The notes under the pieces are model-generated. The model ran no database searches and had not been told where the DNA came from. It saw only the letters and a list, made by a program, of their open reading frames with translations. A stretch of 37,572 bases of DNA. Origin: Perkinsus olseni (lineage: Eukaryota; Perkinsozoa; Perkinsida; Perkinsidae). This document shows positions 22,379-31,890 of this stretch, piece after piece; the first letter of the stretch is position 1; each line of letters opens with the position of its first letter. Location: positions 1-37,572 of the forward strand of contig JABANP010000510.1 of assembly GCA_013115135.1 (NCBI GenBank), written 5' to 3'. Position numbers and translations under genes: made by a program.

Positions 22379-23285
22379 ATGCATGCCCTCGACCAGGCTG
22401 AAAACTCGCATACTCGCAGGAGAAAACTTAAAGTTCCCCCTCAGCTTTTCCTTTCCAGGGTTCCGTCATTACCTGAGATTCCTTCTGATTTGACGGAGGA
22501 AAGGTGGCACGACGTTGCGACATCTCTGCTCAAGTGAGCCCCGCCGCTCCCTTGCGTGAATCTCCGCGCTTGTCTTATTTCGGTGGCCTCGTGTCGAGTA
22601 ATTTACTTTGAACGGGTACTTTTTTATCCTCATTCGTATTTCAGACTGTGCCATCTTGATTCCACTGCTCTAGCAAATATCTCGCCTAGACTTCCCCAGC
22701 TCGTGAACACCTCTCTCGGAATAGAATTCACGAAAGGAGTGGGATTACCAGTGGCATTATTTCAACCAAAGTGAGTGCTCATGCTAGTCATCCTGTCTTG
22801 CTGGGATTAAACTGGACTAGGTATGTTGTTGTCGCGGATGGATCGACTGTGAGAGTTGCCCTGTATGCCTATCTACCAGGTAGTAATTGGAAGCTAATAA
22901 GGGCCGAAACTCTATCATTTGGGTCCATTGAGTCGCAAGGATACCGCCTTCCGGATTGGTCAGTTCTCAGTTGGCCAGATCAAAGGTGACCGGCCTGATA
23001 ATAAACGGTCATCTTGGGCAGTCAGGATGATGAGTAAAGAGTTGAACCTTTCGAAGGAAGGTGACAAAGGATACAAGAGGGAGGAGGAAATCGACTTTAT
23101 AGTGTAAGGGGAGGGTTATACCAATGGTGAAAAGAAAGATACAGCCATATATAACTTTGCATATAAACCTGCATGCGGCCGAGTCTGTTACTAACTTGTT
23201 CTGTGTATCCAGGTTTCATACGTCGCACCCAGATTGCGAAGAGATTATTCGTGAAGATATCGAGTCCTGGGATAACTCCTCGTGA
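22379..23285 (+). CDS. Unrecognised multi-exon protein
   Basis: Exons: to 22533, 22645-22770, 22821-22879, 22971-23103 and 23213-23285; each junction is GT-AG and the frame is kept through all five, ending at TGA 23283-23285. The first in-frame ATG is 22379, but coding-like sequence (VFRQLLGPTALINILGGEYF) extends upstream to about 22300, so an earlier start or exon is likely. Other segments: HLDSTALANISPRLPQLVN, TKGVGLPVALFQPK, a strongly charged KEGDKGYKREEEIDFIV and the ending CEEIIREDIESWDNSS. I do not recognise the family. Confidence 0.55.
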
Positions 23286-23837
23286 GGGGTACGTGAATGA
23301 ACAATTCTCAAGTTGTCGTCCAAGATTGCAAGTCGTGAATCAAATGCTGTTTTCTCTGAGTTCTAGCGGTTTCTTGTTCTGGGGAGTGCTTCTTTTGCGA
23401 CCAGCTTGGGTATCATCAGATTAAGAGATCTATCAGATTTGTTTCATTGATTTCGCACCTTCTTCGTCATGACCTCGTGGTTTGATAACAAAACCTGTAG
23501 GAATATGAAGGAAAAAGTAATATCTGCTAGCGGGTTATTAATATCGCGCCCTGACTCATCAATCGTAACCGAGCACATTGTGAGTAGCCGGTGAAAAGTC
23601 GATCTGAGTGCCAGGAGTCGGCGGTCGCGTAGCCGGTTAACAATGCGTCTACGGTTAAACCAGCCTTCCCGCCTGCGTCGGTCCTTTGTTCGAGGACTGT
23701 AAGAGCAGAGGGCGTTTAGTGTATTATACAACTCGTCCTACATCCTGTGGATCGGTGAACCCGGAGCGCTTGTCCTATATTATAACCGAGAGATCGCGAA
23801 TCGTATTCACCGAGATAATTCTTTTGTCGAATTTCAG
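23286..23837. other. Intergenic or 5' leader of the BAR gene
   Basis: No coding sequence that I can support. It ends in a good splice acceptor (TTTCAG) directly before the ATG of the BAR gene, so part may be a leader intron or outron. Confidence 0.4.
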
Positions 23838-25203
23838 ATGTTCGGCGTCAAGGAGTTCGACCAGGACCCCTTGGTACGAGAGAGAAAGGATTTATTGGAC
23901 TACAACTCAAAGCTGCTGGTAAGGCCCCCTCTATTATAAGTGCTCATGTGCTCGTCATGAGTGCTTCTCATCATTTCAGCAACTTTCAGCAGAGATTGAT
24001 CACATTACAACAGACCAACAGAAGGTGAACACGAGATACCTCAATGTTGCTAGATATGCTCGAGAGGCTGCCGATCCAGCGAGCTCCACTGCCGCTGAGT
24101 CCACTGCTGGGAGGAAGGTATATTAATTTTTGTGAGTTGCCGGTGGGGTCAGGATTCCAAACTTCAATGTCTCAGGATATCTCCCCGGCTTTCGCGCTAT
24201 TCTCGCAACAGATGTCGCATTTCAATCACAGCGGCGAGAACTCCATTACGGCGATTGGCGATGCGAGAAGTAAAATCGATAGACTCGATGGGAGGGTCAA
24301 GACTTTGAGGGTAGTACATGACGTACGGACGCTGATTAGGTTAACTTTGGTTTTGGGTGACGATGAATCGTTCGGGAATATTGGATATCATGGCAACATA
24401 TCTTGGTGCGCTTTTTCTGCTTTTGATAAGATCGATTCTGTAGCATTCAAAGGGAAGATGACGTTCCATCATTGTTCAGACCGATCTCACTGATCGTGAT
24501 AGAGCTCATGGATTGGTGAAACACTACGAAGTGAAGACTGAAGATTTGCAGAAAAAATACCAGCAGAAGATGGAGAATGGATCCAAGTCAGATTCGGCCA
24601 AGGAGAAACTAGATAGGGTGAGGCTATAGTGATACTGGCGGCACTTGCTCGCTCTTAGGAAACTTGCTCATGTCTCTCAGAATTTGGTGAAGTTCAGGGA
24701 AGCCCAGGAGAACTGTGATCGGCTCGATCGAAGTGTTAGTCGTGATATCACGGACGTACTCGGTCGGAGGCAAAAAGACGTCGGAGACATTGTTCAGGCT
24801 GTAGGGAGGTGGGGTATGAATTCAAGCGCAAGTTCATGTGTCAACGTATCGATGTATTACGGTGACACTGGGGGAGTGGCCAAGGTGCCTCGAATTCATA
24901 TTCAGGCTGCATAGCTGTCAGCTCGTCGTTGACCTCCCGACCATCTCTCATTCCTTTGGATAGGTCTCATCCAAGTCATTTCAGTTATCCCAATACTACG
25001 CTTCAATGGTGACACAGAATCAGGAATGCGTTGAGCCCCTCACGCAGTCCATACCGGCTTTGGTGGGAAAGATTCCGACGCCCCAGCTGGCGGTGGCGAC
25101 TCCCTCCCCGGTGGTGCAAGGGACTGCTGTTCTACCGAGAGTGCAGACCCCAGAAGTCATTCGTCAGCAGGGCAGCGATGTAGAGCTGCCTACCGATGAG
25201 TGA
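23838..25203 (+). CDS. BAR-domain-like coiled-coil protein
   Basis: Six exons, 23838-23918, 23980-24117, 24176-24310, 24480-24617, 24681-24800 and 24964-25203. All are a multiple of three, so every intron is phase 0; the product is about 283 residues. Segments in order: MFGVKEFDQDPLVRERKDLL, a helix with EIDHITTDQQKVNTRY, a second helix (RSKIDRLDGRVKTLR), a third (GLVKHYEVKTEDLQKKYQ, then FREAQENCDRLDRSVSRDIT) and a Pro/Val-rich tail. This layout of long amphipathic helices resembles BAR proteins (amphiphysin, sorting-nexin type), which bend membranes during vesicle traffic. No PX or SH3 domain is present. A tail with PxxP-like pieces (TPSPVVQG) might bind partners. The ATG directly follows an AG. 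Confidence 0.65.
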
Positions 25204-26316
25204 GCTCTTCTTCGGATCGTTAGCCTGTGTGGTGCATCTCCCATAATGTTAGGCGTTCGACGGAGCCACTCCTCCCCTGTAACGATGATGGCGGAGCAGA
25301 ACGTGCAAACAAGGTTCGCACTGCCCCGGTAGGCTTGTTGTAGACTCACAGACTCACTCCACTTGTCACTTGCTCGCTGCTATTACGGGCTCTGTGGGCC
25401 TGGAGATTGAGGTTTCTTAAGTAACAGCTGACCAGGAGCTGGTCAGGTTATTCGTCTACGTCACGTAGACACGTAGACTACGTGTATGCGCGTTTTCCTT
25501 AATGTTTCGAAATATCGTTTCTCGGTCTATTCCATTTATTCGCTGCTCTGAGCTCCCCGCCGGATCCGGACGAAACCGATTTCTCATTTGGTAGGAGAAG
25601 ATCGAGGGCGAGGCCGGCGCTTGTGTAACGAACGTCCAAGAGCATGTCCGAAAGCCGAAAGGAGTCGGAGCTATTGGCAAGTCAGCTAACAGCTATTCCC
25701 AGTTACAGTGACTCACTGGCAGATGAAGATGCCAGTTTGAAATTTTGTCAATGACTGTAATCCCATTTTCATCATCGTAGTCCATTTGCACTTGATGTTC
25801 GACTCTACTACGCAGAGGCACCCTTTCCCCATCTTGTGTTGTCTGATTACGAACCACTGGAATAATATTGGTGGCATAGGGTGGCTCAGCTACTCCCTGC
25901 TATGACTCATTCTGCAGCATCAAATCACCGATACTCAATTCCAGATAACAACATTGGACGGGGGGATAGGGGGGGAGCGAAGCAGCACAGCATTGATCTC
26001 CGATTCGCCGCGCGAATCATTCGCGAGAGTTGATGACTCGTGACTCACGAGCCGTGAGTTGTCAACGCTTCATGGTGTCTTCTGGCCCAGCGGGGCCCTG
26101 CCGGGGAACCGTTCATTGACACTTGAGAAAATAGGAAAATGAGAAACTTGTTAGTATTCTACCGGTTGACATTTTAGAGGGAGTTACTCGATTGGGTCGA
26201 ATTCCGCACTCGCGGCTGTCGTTGTAATTGCTAGTGATCTCGCTGGTGAGTCCTTTGACATGCGGGGGTGCCATCCGAAGGGAAAGCGTTTCGCAGCTCA
26301 GCGTTATCGCCCGCCC

Positions 26317-26413
26317 AATTGATCAATTGATCGATCGATCACTGATAATAGTATAGAGTATTTTTTATATCTATGTATATAGATCGTTGATCAGTGGATC
26401 AATTGGATCAATT
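26317..26413. repeat. Imperfect inverted repeat, GATC-rich, upstream of H3
   Basis: The left arm (about 26317-26347) is built of AATTGATC and GATCGATC units ending CACTGAT. The right arm (about 26382-26413) mirrors it (ATCAGTG, then GATCAATT units). The centre is AT-rich (TTTTTTATATC). It lies 115-210 bases before the H3 start and could be a promoter element or hairpin. Confidence 0.55.
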
Positions 26414-26436
26414 TCCAGCATATCTGGATATTGAAC

Positions 26437-26458
26437 GATTTTCCCGTTTTTTCATCAG
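26437..26458 (+). promoter_or_regulatory. Histone upstream motif (H3 copy)
   Basis: GATTTTCCCG followed by TTTTTTCATCAG, ending 70 bases before the H3 ATG. The H2A copy matches it at 21 of 22 positions. It could be a promoter element or a splice/trans-splice acceptor. Confidence 0.6.
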
Positions 26459-26477
26459 TTTCTCCTCCTACCACTGA

Positions 26478-26938
<461 letters not shown>

Positions 26939-26984
26939 GGTCTCTCTAGCCTAGTAATACTCGGCCAATATCATCTCATTTCAA

Positions 26985-27000
26985 GGCGTTATTTAACGCC
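26985..27000 (+). terminator. Histone 3' stem-loop (H3)
   Basis: GGCGTT, loop ATTT, AACGCC: a perfect 6-bp stem with a 4-base loop, the geometry of metazoan-type replication-dependent histone 3' ends. It is flanked by CAA before and ATCTTT after. It lies 46 bases after the stop. Confidence 0.85.
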
Positions 27001-27142
27001 ATCTTTGGCTTATTCCCTCGATACATACTGAGGATTAGAGGACAGGTGGTGTCTTAATAATACTGGTTGATGATAGCGCCTCGGAGGTAGGCTATCGATA
27101 CCGGCTAGGAGTGATTCTCTGAATGTCAAATGCCCTCAAGGT

Positions 27143-27164
27143 GATTTTCCTGTTTTTTCATCAG
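27143..27164 (+). promoter_or_regulatory. Histone upstream motif (H2A copy)
   Basis: Differs from the H3 copy at one base (T for C in the middle) and shares TTTTTTCATCAG. It ends 78 bases before the H2A ATG. Confidence 0.6.
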
Positions 27165-27242
27165 AATCAGTGCGGGACGGCTCTTGTTGAGAAGTCTATT
27201 TTTCCTTATCTCTTCACTAGTGTAATTTCGACAAGCTAAATA

Positions 27243-27656
27243 ATGTCTGGAAAGGGTAAAGGTGGTCGTGGCAAGGCTGGCAAGAAAACCGGCACTGGAG
27301 CCAAGTCTCGCTCAGCCAAGGCTGGCTTGCAGTTCCCTGTTGGTCGTATCGCGAGGTATCTCAAGAAGGGTCGTTACGCCAAACGTGTGGGCTCCGGAGC
27401 TCCCGTATACTTGGCTGCTGTTCTGGAGTACCTCGTCGCGGAGATCCTCGAGCTTGCGGGCAACGCTGCGCGTGACCACAAGAAAACGAGAATCATCCCT
27501 CGCCACATCCAGCTGGCTGTCCGCAACGACGAGGAACTGAACAAGTTCCTTGCTGGTGTGACCCTCGCGAGCGGTGGCGTCTTGCCCAACATCCACACCA
27601 CCCTTCTGCCTAAGAAGAGCAAAGGCAAGAGCTTCACCGCTTCTCAGGAAATGTAG
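27243..27656 (+). CDS. H2A: Histone H2A, H2A.X-type (C-terminal SQEM)
   Basis: An intact single exon of 137 residues. Core signature [19 protein letters not shown] and [20 protein letters not shown] are present, with the acidic patch region NDEELNKFL. The C-terminus ends SFTASQEM, which fits the SQ(E/D)-hydrophobic rule of H2A.X, the form phosphorylated at DNA breaks. So the H2A in this replication-type cluster doubles as the H2A.X form, as in several protists and fungi. A stem-loop follows 43 bases downstream. Confidence 0.96.
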   Translation: MSGKGKGGRGKAGKKTGTGAKSRSAKAGLQFPVGRIARYLKKGRYAKRVGSGAPVYLAAVLEYLVAEILELAGNAARDHKKTRIIPRHIQLAVRNDEELNKFLAGVTLASGGVLPNIHTTLLPKKSKGKSFTASQEM

Positions 27657-27699
27657 ATAGAGCCACTGTGCTCTGCTACCTGAGGCTCATCAATTCCAA

Positions 27700-27715
27700 G
27701 GCGTTATTTGGCGCC
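27700..27715 (+). terminator. Histone 3' stem-loop (H2A)
   Basis: GGCGTT, loop ATTT, GGCGCC: four Watson-Crick pairs and two G-T pairs, with the same CAA upstream and ATCT downstream flanks as the H3 copy. Confidence 0.75.
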
Positions 27716-27793
27716 ATCTATACTTGCTTGAAATTTCGTTGAGTTCTTGAGAAATCAAATGCTATGGGCATTGACTAGTTTCTTCTCTCAGAG

Positions 27794-27816
27794 GTATTTT
27801 GCGGTATTTGCATCAG
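27794..27816 (+). promoter_or_regulatory. Histone upstream motif (H2B copy)
   Basis: A weaker version (ATTTTGCGGTATTTGCATCAG region) that keeps CATCAGAA and ends 75 bases before the H2B ATG. Confidence 0.45.
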
Positions 27817-27891
27817 AACCGTCTGAGTTGTACGAGACGTAGCGGAGGCTAATATCTGTATCTCACGTACTACAAAGCATAGTATCCGCAT

Positions 27892-28228
27892 ATGGCTCCT
27901 AAATCCGGTTCCGCTACCAAGCCTGCTGCTGACAAGAAACGCAGATCCGCTAGGAAGGAGACTTTCAACAGCTACATCTTCAAGGTGTTGAAGCAAGTCC
28001 ACCCTAAGACTGGAATCTCCAAGAAGAGTTTTAAGGTGTCGCTCCTTGGTGAGCGACACCTTTGACCGGATTGTGTCTGAGGCTGGTCGTCTTTGCAAGT
28101 ATAGCAACAAGGGAACCCTTTCAAGCCGCGAAATCCAGACTGCGATTCGCCTGGTCTTGCCGGGTGAGCTGGCCAAGCACGCCGTCAGTGAGGGGACCAA
28201 GGCTGTGACTAAGTTCACTTCCGCCTAA
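27892..28228 (+). CDS. H2B: Histone H2B broken at a hairpin
   Basis: It starts [20 protein letters not shown], continues [20 protein letters not shown] and then loses frame. The remainder, [20 protein letters not shown] and [20 protein letters not shown], ends KFTSA at TAA 28226-28228. The break is at 28033-28062, where a perfect 12-base inverted repeat replaces the expected codons for about two residues and leaves the gene two bases short of a whole frame. Restored length would be about 112 residues, normal for H2B. It may be a pseudogene or an assembly artefact. The rest of the histone fold is well conserved. Confidence 0.88.
28033..28062 (+). repeat. Perfect hairpin inside H2B
   Basis: AAGGTGTCGCTC, a 6-base loop CTTGGT, then GAGCGACACCTT, which is the exact reverse complement of the first arm. 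It coincides with the frame break of H2B. Confidence 0.95.
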
Positions 28229-28287
28229 GGGTGCGGTCATCACTGGAGAGCTGCCTGAGTCATCTAGTTGGCTCGTAACAATTTCAA

Positions 28288-28303
28288 GGCGTTTCTCAAC
28301 GCC
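28288..28303 (+). terminator. Histone 3' stem-loop (H2B)
   Basis: GGCGTT, loop TCTC, AACGCC: a perfect 6-bp stem preceded by TTTCAA and followed by ATCTTT, as after H3. It lies 59 bases after the stop. Confidence 0.8.
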
Positions 28304-28349
28304 ATCTTTCTTTGTGCTAGGAAAAGATGTTGTTTCATAGTGTATATCT

Positions 28350-28372
28350 GTATTTTACCATTTTTGTTTCAG
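28350..28372 (+). promoter_or_regulatory. Histone upstream motif (H1 copy, weak)
   Basis: TATTTTACCATTTTTGTTTCAG, T-rich and ending in CAG, 69 bases before the H1 ATG. It has the same spacing as the other three copies but lacks CATCAG. Confidence 0.35.
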
Positions 28373-28441
28373 AAAGTGCAACCTATGCTATCCGGGCTAA
28401 CAGCGCTTTCAGAACATCTTATCGTCGTCTCAATATCCGTA

Positions 28442-28939
28442 ATGACAGTAAAGTCTAGCACCAAATCTGCAGCTCATCCGAACTACTCTGCCATGGTCAA
28501 GCAGGCCCTGACCACGTGCAAGGGGTTTCAGAAAATGAGCCGCCAAGCCATCCTCAGCTTCATCAAGCAAAACTACGGTGTCGAGAACAAAACGGCTCTG
28601 AACAAGGCCTTGAAGGGACTCGTGGATGCCGGCCACGTCAGCCAAGCGAAAGCTTCGTACAAACTGGCTGCTGGGCAGAGGGTTGCGGAGAAGAAGCCAG
28701 CTCCGGCGAAGAAATCTAAGCCTGCAGCTGCCAAGAAGAAGGCCTCTGCAAAGAAGACTTCGGCTAAGAAGCCTGCTAGGAAACCGGCTGCATCGAAAAC
28801 CAAGAAGGCCACTGCCACCAAGAAGGCCTCTACTCGCAAAGCTGCCGCGAAGAAGCCTTCGGCCAAAAAGCCCGCCTCCAAGAAGGTGAAGAAGACCACG
28901 ACGAAGAAGCCTGCGGCGAAGCGGACTTCGAAGAAGTAA
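28442..28939 (+). CDS. H1: Linker histone H1
   Basis: 165 residues. The start is chosen at 28442 (MTVKSSTKSAAHPNYSAMVK) because the frame upstream is hydrophobic and unlike a histone. Residues 14-80 form the winged-helix globular domain (FQKMSRQAILSFIKQNYGVE, GLVDAGHVSQAKASYKLAAG). The rest is a Lys/Ala/Pro tail with repeated KKPA and AKK units that wraps linker DNA. No stem-loop like those after H3, H2A and H2B follows, so its mRNA is probably polyadenylated or processed differently. Confidence 0.93.
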   Translation: MTVKSSTKSAAHPNYSAMVKQALTTCKGFQKMSRQAILSFIKQNYGVENKTALNKALKGLVDAGHVSQAKASYKLAAGQRVAEKKPAPAKKSKPAAAKKKASAKKTSAKKPARKPAASKTKKATATKKASTRKAAAKKPSAKKPASKKVKKTTTKKPAAKRTSKK

Positions 28940-29230
28940 GCCATCTTGGAGATATCTTCTCGTAACTTCAAAAATATTAAGTAAGCGATACACTCCGTGT
29001 GTCGAAGGAAAATCCACGGTAGTCCGCCGCTGGAGACAATCGTGTGTATGCGTGCGGGGCGGTGTACGTCACCGAGCCGTTCATCGTAAGAGGTCAGCGT
29101 CTGGCACGGTAGTGCCGGGTGTCCTGTCGATGTTTTTGACCTACGTCGCTCCGGACACGAGCTCGGTTTGCAGCTCCCGCCAGGTTGAGTTCACCTTGCT
29201 CCGCCGCCCTCTCCTCCTTGGGGCTCCCCT

Positions 29231-29521
29231 CACCTGCCGTCTCTCACGGCTCTCGGGACTCTCACGCTCCCATTGGGCTCTCCCTCACCTGCCGTCCCTC
29301 ACGGCTCTCGGGACTCTCACGCTCCCATTGGGCTCTCCCTCACCTGCCGTCTCTCACGGCTCTCGGGACTCTCACGCTCCCATTGGGCTCTCCCTCACCT
29401 GCCGTCTCTCACGGCTCTCGGGACTCTCACGCTCCCCTTTGGCACACTCTGCCTCCCTCCTGGCGTGTTACCTTTCTCACCTGCAGTCTCTCACGACTCT
29501 CGGGACTCTCACGCTCCCATT
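29231..29521 (+). repeat. 55-bp tandem repeat array
   Basis: Units start at 29231, 29286, 29341 and 29396 (CACCTGCCGTCTCTCACGG... CCATTGGGCTCTCCCT), nearly identical. A diverged fifth unit starts near 29477 after a spacer. The unit is C-rich on the plus strand. Because 55 is not a multiple of 3 the array is open in all three plus frames, giving Ser/Pro/His/Leu repeats that are not evidence of a protein. Confidence 0.95.
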
Positions 29522-29537
29522 TGGCACACTCTGCCAC

Positions 29538-29780
29538 TCATTCCCAATGTGTCTCCCCAGCTTTGCCTCGGGACGGCTTGTCCGCTGGGTTTGCTTCTGA
29601 GGCTACTCGGGAGACATGCATCGCGATGTGGTTCACGGCAACGTATTTCCACAACCGCCCGACTACGCCGTTCACGTCCGACGAGGCGGCTGACTCCTTC
29701 TTCACCTGCCGAGTTGGTGTCGGCCACTCTGTTGTCGGGTGCGCTGTAGACTTTCTGCTCCCTTTCTCGTAGAAAGGGCG
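29538..29780 (-). pseudogene. Retroelement RNase H tail, copy 1
   Basis: A minus-strand frame, open for about 80 codons with no start. It contains DVNGVVGRLWKYVAVNHIAM followed by HVSRVASEANPADKPSRG. The end matches the RNase H C-terminal signature of reverse-transcribing elements (R-V-x-S-x-x-N-x-A-D-x-P-S-R). No polymerase motif lies upstream. A hairpin with 8-bp arms (29760-29778) sits at its 5' edge. It is a remnant only. Confidence 0.55.
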
Positions 29781-29864
29781 TCCTAGACAGTTTCTACAAC
29801 GCGCCGAGCTGGGCCTGCGACTCCCTTTGCGGCTGAGTCTCGCCTTGCTCCACTGCCCCCGTCA

Positions 29865-30240
29865 CTCCTTGCGCCTTGCCCAGGGGTCGTGCCTTGCACA
29901 CTTCCTCTCCCCCTCGTGCCTTGCCAGGGGTACGCTGTCACGCTCACGTGCCCCTCTGGCTCCCCTCGTTCTCGTGCGCGCTCCGTGCTCCTCTCCCCGG
30001 CGCGTGTCCCCTGGGCCAGGATCCCTGGCGCCTCCGCCCGTACTCGAGGCTGGGACCGCTCCTTGCGCCTTGCCTAGGGGTCGTGCCTTGCACACTACCC
30101 CGCTCCCTCGTGCTTTGCCAGTGGCCCGCTGTCACGTTCACGCGCCACTCTGACTTCCCTCCCCCTCGTGCACGATCCGTGCTCTCCTCCCTCGCTGCTT
30201 GTTTCTTGGCGCCTCCGTCTGTACTCGACTCGACTACCTC
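29865..30240 (+). repeat. 194-bp direct duplication
   Basis: The sequence beginning CTCCTTGCGCCTTGCC at 29865 recurs, diverged, at 30059. Shared landmarks include GGGGTCGTGCCTTGCACAC and GGCGCCTCCG...TACTCGA. C-rich, with no gene. Confidence 0.8.
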
Positions 30241-30279
30241 GAGGCTTGGACCGCCGTCACGGCGGCGCCGTACCTCATG

Positions 30280-30660
30280 CTACGGGTCTCTGTGACTCGC
30301 CAGATCCCAACGTTCCCGGTGTTGTGCCAACACTCTCTGCGCGTTGTGGCCCACAACTTGTGGGAACTTCCTTGGCGCCGTGTTATAGTCTGTTGTCCAG
30401 GAGAACTTCTCCTGCAACGTCCCAGCTGACCACCACCTGCAGCGACAGGCCCGCCGGTTCAGTGCCTCACGGGTGCACGACTGCTGATGGAACACAACCT
30501 TTTTTTTCCATCGCCGGCCTACACCCTCACCTCGGGAGGGTTTGTCAGCCGGGTTCGCTTCCGACTCTACCCGTGCGACAACGTGCCGTTGTGGTCCACC
30601 GCGATATCCTCCCTGTGGCCCACAGGCTGTGAGAGCCTCCCACAGGCTGTGGGAGTCTTT
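30280..30660 (-). pseudogene. Retroelement RNase H tail, copy 2
   Basis: A second copy of the same family on the minus strand: VVARVESEANPADKPSRGEG, preceded in another frame by DVNRVVCQM. The copy is interrupted by an internal stop and a small insertion carrying CACAGCCTGTGGG twice. A basic, Arg-rich stretch lies upstream at 30680-31050. It is not functional. Confidence 0.55.
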
Positions 30661-31059
30661 CACATCTGGCAGACTACGCGGTTCACATCCGCCATAGCAG
30701 CGGTTGCCGTCGGCTGCGGCGCGCCCGCCGCCGCCTCCCTCTTCGCCCCGACGTTCCCGGCGGACGCTTCCCGCCTTCTGGACTTGCGGTTCCCGGGTTC
30801 CATCGCTTAGCCTTGAGCGCCTTATCGGCTGCTCGGTTTCTCGGCGGGGATCCCGACAAGCCGTGGTTCTCTCCTTCCCTGCTTACTCCACTACTACACG
30901 TCTGCTTCGGCCTAGGTGGATAGGCGACGGGTTTCACCAGAAACCAAAACAGACGCGGTAGCGGGCTCGCCGCACGGAATATTTCCGGGCGAGCGAGACT
31001 AATCCGTCGCCAGCCTGCGCATAAGGCTAAAGGTGCCCCAGAAAAGTGGTCTTTTTTTC

Positions 31060-31890
31060 TGTTCACCATCAGAATTTTCTCAAACTTTCCAAAAAGGTGC
31101 CAAATGGTCCAACTAAGACAGCACGCGAATGTTGGTCAAAATCTGTCGAGTAGTTCTCGAGAAATAACTGGAGAAACATTTCGTGAGTTGGTGCACGCGT
31201 GCAGCGAAACAGAAGGATTCAATGTGACGCATTGAGCGAGTAAGTTTTTAGTATACAGGGTGCAAATAATTTGTCAAATTTACTAAGTTTGATGAATGAT
31301 CTTACTCGAAAGTTTCACAAGTGGTTTGTGTCTACTTAAAGAAGTTGGATTTTCGTCAAATGTTGATTATATCAAAGGGAGTCTGGACTATTATTTGTAG
31401 TTTATCAATTCTTGAGAGTTACGGACATTTGGTCTTTGTTGTACTGAAGGTATTAGGGTCTTGTTAAGCGTGAATTAATATCTGTTACTTGGAAAGTCTT
31501 CTTTGGAGTTATTATACTAAATGGTTTCATGTCGAATGAGTGATATAAGCTACGCATTGAGATGATACGCTATTAATATAAGTATTATGACAATTTAGGC
31601 GAAAATGACTCTGGTGAGGTTGTAGGTATTCAATTGTGTTTTCAGCAGTTGTTGTCATGTCAACTCGATCAGCCATCGTAGATTGACATTCGTAGTGTAT
31701 CTACGAGAGTTGGCCATAAAGAATGTCACAAGTAATGGGGGTGTCACAAGTAATTCTGATTCTTGGCTTAACTAACGTGCGTCTGAGTGTTGCGCTTTTC
31801 CTTGAAGATCATATAGTGTGCCAGGAGTAGTTGATGTGAAATTCATCAAAGAGGCGGCTCTACGTGTGTGTTGTATAGATACGACAATCA
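31060..31890. other. AT-rich leader of the decayed element
   Basis: Composition switches here from C-rich to AT-rich. I see no gene. Near the switch, AAAGGTGCC occurs twice (about 31030 and 31095), each followed by TGGTC within 15 bases. No clear terminal inverted repeat was found. Confidence 0.4.

Noticed and set aside
28268..28441. Upstream in-frame extension of H1
   Set aside because: Encodes a hydrophobic, Cys-rich stretch overlapping the H2B stem-loop; the ATG at 28442 gives a normal linker histone.
28430..29017. Long minus-strand frames opposite H1
   Set aside because: They are the reverse reading of the Lys/Ala codons of the H1 tail.
29231..29521. Spaced repeats resembling a CRISPR array
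   Set aside because: Units are continuous tandem repeats without unique spacers, in a eukaryotic setting.
29052..29772. Three overlapping plus-strand frames of 160-195 codons
   Set aside because: They arise because the 55-bp repeat lacks stops in all frames; the minus strand carries the recognisable motif.
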